64,000 nt of DNA from assembly GCA_963667315.1 (NCBI GenBank), contig OY763325.1, forward strand, positions 1,488,001-1,552,000. Direction: 5' to 3'. Under the pieces are notes generated by a model. That model was not told the DNA's origin. It ran no database searches and was given only the letters and a program-made list of their open reading frames with translations. Below, in pieces: positions 27,740-37,100 of the stretch (positions are counted from its first letter, which is position 1; each line of letters begins with the position of its first letter). The DNA is from DAINPP01 sp963667315 (lineage in GTDB: Bacteria > Thermotogota > Thermotogae > MWEM01). The translations under genes and the position numbers were made by a program.

Positions 27740-30700
27740 TTATAATTCTGTTGCCAGCTCTGAATATCTGTTCGCTTTTTCAAATCTTTTTTCGGCTGCT
27801 TCTTTTTCTCCGATGATTTGCAGGAGTTTTCCCCTTTCTTTGTATATGATGCTCAATGTCTTATAACTATTTTTGACTAAATTCTGTATAAACTTACTTG
27901 CTTTTTCGTTCGTGGTATCTATCTTTTCAAATTCTGAGATTGCTAACCGATGATTTTTTTCTGATTCTGCATAATTTGTCTTGTGAAAGGTCATTTCTCC
28001 GTAGGTGTAATAAGAAAAGCCGATCAGGAGATCTTCCGGTTTCTCTTCTTTTATCTCTGGCAGACTGTCTTGAATCATCTTCTTTATCTGATCAGCAAAA
28101 TCATCATCCTTTATTACATCACTCATGTTTTCCTGAATAGATTGCATGATTTGGAACCATTCAACTGTGACTTCTTCGACAGATTCGTTCATGACGAGGA
28201 GATATCGTCCATAACATCTAACCCCTCCTATATTATTGCCCTTGTATGTATTGAAGCCTTTTGTCAATTGTTTTCGAATGAGATCATATCTGGAATATTC
28301 CGCAGTCTCCATCTGTGACAATTCATTATTTTCTTCTAATTGTTTATTGCTGAATTTCCCGCCTAATGTTCGAAGCTCTTCAAGTAAAAGGCTTTCACAG
28401 ATTTGCCAATGATCTTTATCTTTGAACATGTAATAGTGGATGGTTTTCCCATCTTGTTCTGCCGTTTTCTTTTCAAGGAGTTGCATGGTTGAATCTCCTG
28501 CTTCTATCTTCAGCTCTTCATCCTGGAGCTGTTGTTCAGTCACATAACCAGTAACCGCGACAAGGAGTAAGATCCTTTCACATGGAGTTCCAGAATTCTT
28601 TTCAAGAATTTGTTGGATCTTTTTTGTAAGGTGTATTGCTTCTTCATTCTTCTGTTCATTTTCAAGATGCTGCTCAATCCAACCTATGATCTCTTTGATC
28701 TCTTCAATAGCGGGATAAGCCTTTTGGAAGGCTTCCAATTTCTCCTTGACTGAAAGATACTGTTCTGTGATCATGGTCTTTTCTTCTTCAGTTTCTATTA
28801 ATTGTTCCAACGCCTGGATATCCCTTAGAATGTGCCAATACCTTCGTGTATCGTGTGGATTCAGTTCTAACACCTTTTGATGGGATTTGATAGCCATTTT
28901 AATGCTTTCTCTGGCATGTTTTCTTTCACCTGCCTGTTGCAGGAGGAGACCTTTTCTATTCAAAACATTCCCCTTGTTTGAATGGAAATATCCATCTTTC
29001 GAGTTGAGGGTTATGGCTGTTTCATGAGCCGCAATAGCTTCATCATATGTTTTGAGGGCTTCCACAAGCCTTCCCGTTCCCACCAGGATATCTCCTTTCC
29101 TCGCAATGGCAAGCCCCTTGTTTGAATGGCACTCGGCCTTATTAGGGTTGAGGGTTATGGCTGTTTCGTACGCCTCAATAGCCTCTTCATATGTTTTGAG
29201 GGCTTCCACAAGCCTTCCCGTTCCCGCCAGGATCTCTCCTTTTCTCTGAATGGCATTCCCCTTGTTTGTATGGAAATTTGCATTTTTCGAGTTGAGGGTT
29301 ATGGCTGTTTCATACGCCTCAATAGCCTCTTCATAGATTTTGAGGGCTTCCTCTACTCTTCCCGTTCCCGCGAGGATCTCCCCTTTTCTCTGAATAGCAT
29401 TCCCCTTGTTTGAATGGAAATTTGCCTTCTTAGGGTTGAGGGTTATGGCTGTTTCATACGCCTCAATAGCCTCTTCATAAGATTTGAGGGCTTCCTCTAC
29501 TCTTCCCGTTCCCGCCAGGATCTCTCCTTTGCTCGCAATGGCAGCCCCCTTGTTTGAATGGCACTCGGCCTTATTAGGGTTGAGGGTTATGGCTGTTTCA
29601 TGAGCCACAATAGCCTCTTCATATGTTTTGAGGGCTTCCACAAGTCTTCCCATTCCCGCCAGGATCTCTCCTTTGCTCTGAATGGCAATCCCCTTGTTTG
29701 TATGGAAATTTGCATTTTTCGAGTTGAGGGTTATGGCTGTTTCATGAGCCACAATAGCCTCATCATAAGTATTGAGGGCTTCCTCTACTCTTCCCATTCC
29801 CGCCAGGATCTCTCCTTTGCTCTGAATGGCAATCCCCTTGTTTGTATGGAAAAATGCCTTCTTAGGGTTGAGGGTTATGGCTGTTTCATGAGCCACAATA
29901 GCCTCATCATAAGTATTGATAGCTTCCACAAGTCTTCCCGTTCCCGCGAGGATCTCTCCTTTGCTCTGAATGGCAATCCCCTTGTTTGTATGGAAAAATG
30001 CCTTCTTAGGGTTGAGGGTTATGGCTGTTTCATACGCCTCAATAGCCTCTTCATATGTTTTGAGGGCTTCCACAAGCCTTCCCGTTCCCGCGAGGATGTC
30101 TCCTTTGCTCGCAATGGCACGCCCTTTGCTTGAGTGATAATTCCCATCTTTCGGGTTGAGGGTTATTGCACTTGTAACCACCCTAATTGCTTTATTATAT
30201 GCATCTATCGCTTCCTCAAATCTTCCGGCACTCGCGAGGATGTCCCCTTTGCTCTTAATGGCAATCCCCTTGTTTGTATGGAAATTTGCTTTTTTCGAGT
30301 TGAGGGTTATGGCTGTTTCATACGCCTCAATAGCCTCTTCATATGTTTTGAGGGCTTCCACAAGCTTTCCCATTCCCGCCAGGATCTCTCCTTTATTCTT
30401 AATGGCAATCCCCTTGTTTAAATGGAAATCTCCATTTTTCGAGTTGAGGGTTATGGCTGTTTCATACGCCTCAATAGCCTCTTCATATGTTTTGAGGGCT
30501 TCCACAAGTCTTCCCGTTCCCGCCAGGATCTCTCCTTTACTCTGAATGGCATTCCCCATTAGAGAATAAGCCTTTTCATTTTCCGGATTGTTTTTCAGAA
30601 AGCTTTTCATCCTTTCGGAAGTTTTAGAATATAGTTCTCTCGCTTTTTCGTACTTCCCTTTGACTTCCTGTGTTTCCGCTAAATAATCATAGCCCAGCCC

Positions 30701-33700
30701 TGCCCAGTAATCATCAACCGCTTCGCCTTCCAGTTCTTTCAGGACCTTCTCAACCAGGAATCTCATGTCTTTTTCAAATTGTTCATTGTATTTGTATTGG
30801 TGGATATTGTCTACCATTGAGTTTACAAAGCGATCATAGTAAGCTTCTATTTCCTCAAAGCCCTCTTTTTCCGACAAATAACAGTATAAGCCATATCTGA
30901 TCGTATAGGAAGCGGATATTCTTCCTCTTCTTTCAAAACCATTCAAGAGCTGTTTTCTGATCATCATATATTTTAACAACTCATCTTGTGTCTTAAACTT
31001 CTTAAAAATATTTTCAGATAACGTCTTGTAGCTTATCGTTTTCTCTGAGTTTATTTCGATTACAGTCTCCTCATAGGTCTTTTTTAGATCAATGTACTCT
31101 TCATGATCGAAATCATCTTCATCCAGATTGCTTTCATCTTCTGCTATTCCTGATGCGATTCTCTTTTCTATCAATTTTGTCGTTTCTTGCAACCACTTTT
31201 CTGTTTCTTCTGATTTTACTTCTCTTTTTGTCAGCTTCTCTCTGAAGGCATTCCAAGTCTCAAAAAGCGGTCGGATCTCCTCTTCAAAATATCTCTCCCA
31301 ATATTCTTCATACAGATGATGTTTGAAACTGTATTTATTTATCATGTAAACTTCTTCAGTATCAACTTCTTTCCGCATTTCTTTTTCGCTTTTTAGTATC
31401 ATCATTATTTCTGATTCTTTATGTATATCCAAACCCTGTGCTTTTAATTCTTCTTCATCTACTCCTTCAAGCATTCCAACAAGATGCATAATCATTTCTG
31501 CTTCTGTTCCTTTAAAGTGTTCAATCTTATTAATGAGCAACCTATCATTTAATTTTTCTTCTGATAGATATAAGGTATTCAAAAATTCTTCTAAAACTCT
31601 CATATATGCTATATCGAAAGTTTCGCCATCTCGTGTTCGAATTTCTAACTTTTCTCGATTAATCTGCCAACTCTGTTCTTCTCTATTCCAAATAATCAGG
31701 TTGCTTCTAACCATATTTTCTATCAACAGTTCCAGAATAAATGGATTGCCTCCGCTCTTCAATGCTAGCACCTTAGTTAAAAGATCCATTTCATTATTCA
31801 TCTTATGTGGTACAAATATTTCCTCTGTTACATTTTGTATGAACTTTTTAGCATTCTCATCGTCGTCACCTGTATTGATCCTATCCAATTTATATTGATT
31901 TACTTTAGGAATATTCTTTTCTAGGATTTTATGCAGGGAATTCTGGGAAATTGGATGTTCTGAGAAATAACTTTCGTTTCTATTATATCCATAAGTTATT
32001 TTAGCCCCAAGCCCGTCAAGAGTTCTTGAATAAAAAATAATGGTCAATTCACCTAACTTTTTTTTATTTAATTCCATCCTATTTCTAAAGAATTGATCAC
32101 ATTTATTAATTACATCCATTAATTTTTTTAAAGCATAATATCTTGCAAAATGCACATCGTCTATTTGAAAGATAATTTTTTTTGGTGTATTTTCATCTTT
32201 TCTAAAATTTATAAGTAAGTTTAATATTTCCGCTTCAATTTTTTCCTCATTATTCAGTTGGTCTAAGAATTTTTCTAACTCTCCTCTATTATCAGGAATC
32301 TTAATATTAGTTATTTCATATTTTCTGAATTCTTTCCTTAATTTTATATATAATTCTCTAAGAATATCATGATTATCTCCACTATGTTTTTTATAGCTAA
32401 CAGTGATACAGGTAATATTCTTTTTTTTAGTAATTTTTTCTATTTCTTCAGCAACTCTTGTTTTGCCTATCCCTGCTTCTCCTTTAATCCAAATTTTTTC
32501 TATCCCAATATTTACTGCCTTTTCGTTGTATGTAAGAGCATATTTTAATTTTGCAAACAAGTTCACTCTACCGTAAAAATTCCTTGGCTGAAATGATTTT
32601 CTTACAAAGGTATCTTGAAGAGACATTTCATGTAGAATATTTTTCTCTTCATCTTCGATAGAAATTTCTCCTATTTGATATTGATCTTCTTCACTCCTGT
32701 AAGGTATTATTTCAATAATCACTTTCTTTTTCTCATAACCTGAAAAAAGTATGGGAGTGTTGATTTTCCATTGGTTGTTCTTATGTTTTAAATGACTTTC
32801 TTTTTCATAAACCTCAAGTATTTGAAAATGCTCTTTATCAGCAATTTGCATCCTTAAATTAATCTTTCTTTTAATATTCCCTGTGTTTTCAAGAGTAACT
32901 ATTATATCGCTTTTTTTATATTGAATAAGAGCATATGAATAAGAAACAGATAATTGGATTTCACCCTTATTTTTTTCTTCTGCTTTTATTATAATTTTTT
33001 TATAGAATACTTCTTTTTCCATATTCCTTATATCAGTTAAAATACGAAATTCTACTTTATAAATTCCTTCTACTTTTATTTTATTAGATATATTTATTTT
33101 TTTTACAGTTTGAGATTTATTTTCTATTGCATCCTTATAAACGACAAAATTTTCCTGACCCTCTGATCTTTGTATATCTTTTTTTATTCTTACCTCAAAA
33201 AAGTAAATTTTGTTTTTTTTAGGCACTCTTGTTATCTCAATTTCTATATCTTCGCATTTTTCACCAATAACATAATTATTAATGTTAATTTCCGACCAAT
33301 CTCGTTTATTTTTTATCTCCAAATTTAATTCAACAATTTTTAGAAATGCCTTTTTATCTTTAAATGATACTGAATCATATATACAATCGTATCTATTTAT
33401 ACCAACGTGTCTTAGTTTTATCACTTTTCTTGAAGTGCTTTTATAAAAATAATATTCTTCAGAAAGTAAGTTTTTACATATAAGTCCAGTTTTATGCATT
33501 AGATAATTTGTTTCGCTCTCAATTGTTATGAAATTCTCATCATCGAAAATCATAACTTTTTCATTTATCAGGAGAGAATTTATCTCATAAAGTATTTCTT
33601 TTAATAGTAAACAAGGCATTTTCCAAATCTCTTTTTGTACTCCGCTGGAACCAAATAGCTCTTCTAAATTTTTTTCTATTAATAAACTACTGCTAGAATG

Positions 33701-34108
33701 GTCAAACACATTTCTAACTTTCATTAGAGATTGAAAGTTTAATGCAATTTTGCTATAAAGCTTCTCTAACACTTCTTTCCTTCGATTAGCCTTTATGATA
33801 ATTCTTTCTAGTAAAACTAAAAACTCTTTATTTTGAGCTCTTCCATTAAAAATATTATTTATGCTCAGTACAAATTTACTGAGATCACTTTTATTCCATT
33901 TTTCGTCCTTTATACCATCGACTTCACTGCTGATTAGATAACATAGAACAAGAGTAACTGATTTGGTGTATTCCCAAATTCTAAGGAATGTGTTTATATA
34001 ATCCATCTTCAAATTTTCTTTCTCTTGATTTGTTTCACCAAATTTAATTCTTTCATATTTTTTCTCTAATTCTTTAGAAATTTCCAGTACGAATTCATTT
34101 TTATTCAT
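27740..34108 (-). CDS. Family A HEPN-like/STAND NTPase-TPR protein A5, longest repeat array
   Basis: 2122 aa, with GGGAGG before the ATG. The N-terminal region has R132-N-V-F-D-H137. Box H-K-T-G-L-I-C and an Ig-like segment with N-T-G-N and RSE-x3-YQIG follow. The P-loop NTPase has Walker A GEAGIGKT near 543, Walker B QIDDVHFAR near 648, FYSRTLDGLGA, GGNPFILELL and FKHHLYEEYWERYF near 929. About eleven near-identical 48-aa TPR-like units and a closing unit occupy roughly 1180-1755. A second winged-helix-like module (GYVTEQQL, FKDKDHW, near 1863-1910) and a final helical TPR-like tail follow. The protein is a mosaic. The DNA up to about 31,330 is near-identical to A3 and then A4, while the N-terminal 925 codons are divergent and more AT-rich. 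The gap to A6 is 34 bp. Confidence 0.88.
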   Translation of the reverse strand: MNKNEFVLEISKELEKKYERIKFGETNQEKENLKMDYINTFLRIWEYTKSVTLVLCYLISSEVDGIKDEKWNKSDLSKFVLSINNIFNGRAQNKEFLVLLERIIIKANRRKEVLEKLYSKIALNFQSLMKVRNVFDHSSSSLLIEKNLEELFGSSGVQKEIWKMPCLLLKEILYEINSLLINEKVMIFDDENFITIESETNYLMHKTGLICKNLLSEEYYFYKSTSRKVIKLRHVGINRYDCIYDSVSFKDKKAFLKIVELNLEIKNKRDWSEININNYVIGEKCEDIEIEITRVPKKNKIYFFEVRIKKDIQRSEGQENFVVYKDAIENKSQTVKKINISNKIKVEGIYKVEFRILTDIRNMEKEVFYKKIIIKAEEKNKGEIQLSVSYSYALIQYKKSDIIVTLENTGNIKRKINLRMQIADKEHFQILEVYEKESHLKHKNNQWKINTPILFSGYEKKKVIIEIIPYRSEEDQYQIGEISIEDEEKNILHEMSLQDTFVRKSFQPRNFYGRVNLFAKLKYALTYNEKAVNIGIEKIWIKGEAGIGKTRVAEEIEKITKKKNITCITVSYKKHSGDNHDILRELYIKLRKEFRKYEITNIKIPDNRGELEKFLDQLNNEEKIEAEILNLLINFRKDENTPKKIIFQIDDVHFARYYALKKLMDVINKCDQFFRNRMELNKKKLGELTIIFYSRTLDGLGAKITYGYNRNESYFSEHPISQNSLHKILEKNIPKVNQYKLDRINTGDDDENAKKFIQNVTEEIFVPHKMNNEMDLLTKVLALKSGGNPFILELLIENMVRSNLIIWNREEQSWQINREKLEIRTRDGETFDIAYMRVLEEFLNTLYLSEEKLNDRLLINKIEHFKGTEAEMIMHLVGMLEGVDEEELKAQGLDIHKESEIMMILKSEKEMRKEVDTEEVYMINKYSFKHHLYEEYWERYFEEEIRPLFETWNAFREKLTKREVKSEETEKWLQETTKLIEKRIASGIAEDESNLDEDDFDHEEYIDLKKTYEETVIEINSEKTISYKTLSENIFKKFKTQDELLKYMMIRKQLLNGFERRGRISASYTIRYGLYCYLSEKEGFEEIEAYYDRFVNSMVDNIHQYKYNEQFEKDMRFLVEKVLKELEGEAVDDYWAGLGYDYLAETQEVKGKYEKARELYSKTSERMKSFLKNNPENEKAYSLMGNAIQSKGEILAGTGRLVEALKTYEEAIEAYETAITLNSKNGDFHLNKGIAIKNKGEILAGMGKLVEALKTYEEAIEAYETAITLNSKKANFHTNKGIAIKSKGDILASAGRFEEAIDAYNKAIRVVTSAITLNPKDGNYHSSKGRAIASKGDILAGTGRLVEALKTYEEAIEAYETAITLNPKKAFFHTNKGIAIQSKGEILAGTGRLVEAINTYDEAIVAHETAITLNPKKAFFHTNKGIAIQSKGEILAGMGRVEEALNTYDEAIVAHETAITLNSKNANFHTNKGIAIQSKGEILAGMGRLVEALKTYEEAIVAHETAITLNPNKAECHSNKGAAIASKGEILAGTGRVEEALKSYEEAIEAYETAITLNPKKANFHSNKGNAIQRKGEILAGTGRVEEALKIYEEAIEAYETAITLNSKNANFHTNKGNAIQRKGEILAGTGRLVEALKTYEEAIEAYETAITLNPNKAECHSNKGLAIARKGDILVGTGRLVEALKTYDEAIAAHETAITLNSKDGYFHSNKGNVLNRKGLLLQQAGERKHARESIKMAIKSHQKVLELNPHDTRRYWHILRDIQALEQLIETEEEKTMITEQYLSVKEKLEAFQKAYPAIEEIKEIIGWIEQHLENEQKNEEAIHLTKKIQQILEKNSGTPCERILLLVAVTGYVTEQQLQDEELKIEAGDSTMQLLEKKTAEQDGKTIHYYMFKDKDHWQICESLLLEELRTLGGKFSNKQLEENNELSQMETAEYSRYDLIRKQLTKGFNTYKGNNIGGVRCYGRYLLVMNESVEEVTVEWFQIMQSIQENMSDVIKDDDFADQIKKMIQDSLPEIKEEKPEDLLIGFSYYTYGEMTFHKTNYAESEKNHRLAISEFEKIDTTNEKASKFIQNLVKNSYKTLSIIYKERGKLLQIIGEKEAAEKRFEKANRYSELATEL
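28855..30577 (-). repeat. 144-bp tandem repeat array in A5, about 11 units plus closing unit
   Basis: Each unit is 48 codons with consensus (N/K)KAxFHTNKGIAIQ, then SKGEILAGTGRLVEALKTY, then EEAIEAYETAITLNP. Neighbouring units differ at only a few positions, and variants such as AYET/AHET and RLVE/RVEE are shuffled along the array. This is expected from unequal exchange or conversion. The unit length is a multiple of three, so copy-number change keeps the frame. Confidence 0.9.
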
Positions 34109-34142
34109 CTAAAACCTCCCAAAACTCTTTACTTTTCGCCTT

Positions 34143-37100
34143 TTAAAATGAATCATTTCTAATAAGTCTTACTGAATTAAGATTCTCATATTGTTTAAAT
34201 TTCCTGTTGTCTTTTTTTTCATAAAGATCACTTAAATTTTTTTTCGGATTATTATTATAATTTCTTTGGTTTTTAGCAAAATTCTGTGTTGCTATAAGTA
34301 CTTTTGAATCAGTTTCCTTTAAATTCGATAATTCTTTTTCATAATTTATATACTGTTCGTTGCTGGGATTTGCTCTATATGCCTCTTTAGAATACGAAAT
34401 CGCTTCATCAATCCAATTTTCAACTGTATTATTCATATGTAATTTACTACTCTTCGATACACATTCGTTTAGAATTAATAAAACTCCTTCAAGTAGCTCG
34501 ATGTTGTAATGTGAAAGTTTTTTTATCTCTTTGAAATAACGGAAGATATTACTATGTTCAAAGTCCATGAACCTATGACGTTCATAATAACTAAAGAAAT
34601 TTTTCATCCCTTTTTCAAGCACAGTTTTTTTAATTTTTTTTGTCGTTATATTATCTATAATATTATCGAATATTTGAAAAGTTTTTTCATAATTTTTTTT
34701 CGATGATTTAACTTCATCAATTTCATAACAATATTCAGCATTTGCTGATAAAAGCAATGCTTGATTCATTTTAACAACTGCTAAATTTTCTATGAGATCA
34801 TTATGATAACTTTGTTCCTCCAGCTTTTTAACCATATCATCATAATCTTTTGAATTTTTATCAAACAAACCTAAAATTTTTTTTCTTTCTTTGTTCGAAG
34901 TAACTTTAGGCATTTTCGACATGATTTTCACTTTCTCTGAATTGATATTGATGATTCTTGATGATATTTCTATTAAAATAGCACTTTTTCTGTATTTGTC
35001 TATATTCAGATCCTTGTCATATTCCTCAAAAAAATTATGGTAGCAATTTAGAGCATTATCATAATGAAATGTGGCGTTCTCATAATCTCCTATTGAAAAA
35101 AAAACATCTGCTTTTCTATGTTGTATTTCAACATATAGCTGCCGATATTTCTTACTATTTTTTTTGTTTGAGTTTTCAGCAAACTTTAAAGAATTCATTG
35201 CATCAGTATATTTTTTTGAACAAAAAAAATAGTTAGCGGTAAAAAGATGTAATTTCGTAAGAGTTTCTGTTTTTGTAAACTTTATTAGATTATCATTCAT
35301 AATAATGCGATTTATATAATGAAAAATTTCGTTATGAATGATGTCGAATTGTTTCCATGTTTGGTTATTTAAAAATTGTATAATAAACTCTTCAAGTTTT
35401 CTCAGATACAATCTTCTATCAAATTTTGAAGCGATAAAAAGGAACTTTAATTGATAAAATTCATCAGCTAACTTAGCACAAGCTTCTAATGCTTTATTCC
35501 CTATTAACTCCTTAAAAGTAATAATTTTTTTTAACTCCTTTTTATTACATATTCGCTTCCTTATTACACTTATGTAAAGTGAAAAAAAGTTTTTTTCCCC
35601 AGAATTATCTTTTAACAGCGCTTCCTTATAATCCTCTGGACTTAGTTCATTGTATAAATATTGTTTTGTCAATTTTAACCATTTATTAAAATCTCTTTTT
35701 TCAATTCCCATTAATTTAATTTGTTCTTTTAAACGATTCCATTGTTTAACTATTAAATCTATTTCTGTTTTACATATATCCTGATAGATCGGGTATCTGA
35801 AACTATAGTACACCTTCGTATTTTTCCCATTTCCAATTTTCTTTCTTTCAACTTTTATCATATTGTTTAGTTTCGAATCATTTTTATACTTCAATTTAAA
35901 TAGATTCAACATTTTTTTATCTATTACTGAAAATATCCCTAATAAAAATATAATTCCTAAATCATCAGGTTTTTCTATTTCCTTATATCTATCAGTCGGT
36001 AAATACTTATCTATCTCAGAAGAATTTTTAAAACAATGCTTTATAGCATTTTCTAATCTTAGTGAATTATCATCTATATCTTCATTTTCCGGTATTTCAA
36101 ACACATTTGGGTTTTCCCAGTTAATAACCCAACTCTCTTTTTCCCAAACTATCAATTTTTTCTTCTTAAGTTCTTCCAATAACAATTGAAGTACTAAAAG
36201 ATTCCCATCTGTTTTTTCTTTTAATATCTTTTTCAGCGCTATTTCATCATCGAGATCAAAAGTATGTGGTCGAAATATATCTTTTGTAATTGATAGTAAC
36301 AAATCTTCCATAGTAAGAATATCACTTTCTTCTAACGTCTTATCGCCATGAACATTTATTACATTCAAATCAAACACATCTGGTTTCATTTCGTCTAACA
36401 TTTGAAATATTTTTTCTACCTTTTCAGATTCAATATTTGAAATATTATTTTTAGTTCTAGTATAAAAAACAAAAATTATATTATTCGGAATTTTATAATT
36501 ATTTGAACTAATTTTTTCAGATTGATTTATTTTCGTTATAAAAGATACTATCTCTTTGATTTTTCCCTTCGGTAATAAATGAACATCATCAAATTGAATA
36601 ATGATTGATTTTCGATTTTGACCAGAGAATCTCATGGATTTGATTGTGTTCAAAAAAAGATTAACCTCAAACTCTCCAGCTTCTATAAGAAAATCACCAT
36701 CAACATATCTTTGATTATATTTACCCCATTCTTTATCAAATCCTAGTATTGCACAGTGATAATTTTTTTCTTTTGATGTTTTAAACAATTCTCTTGCAAG
36801 TCTGCTTTTACCTTGCCCAGCTTCCCCTTTTATCCATATTGTTTTAATCCCGTAATGATATTGATTTGTGTTCTTGAAATGACATAAACTACTTAATTCG
36901 TTTTTTATATATTCCCTATCATAAAATTCTTGTGATTCATAAATCTTATTGATTTTCAGTGTACCTAAATTTTTTTTAAACTCAATGTTTTTTTCTAGAT
37001 CAATAATTTTTATTTCTCCCACATTATATGTTTTATCTTCACTTCTTGTTGGATAAATTTCTATAAAAAATCTCTTTTCATTATAGCCATTTAAACAAAA

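Noticed and set aside
29052..30545. Long open frames on the plus strand opposite the A5 repeat array
   Set aside because: They are antisense shadows produced by the 144-bp periodicity, and no ribosome binding site is convincing. The minus-strand frame explains the conservation.
28855..30577. CRISPR-like or minisatellite DNA
   Set aside because: The units are contiguous 144-bp coding repeats without spacers, encoding a TPR-like pattern within one long reading frame.
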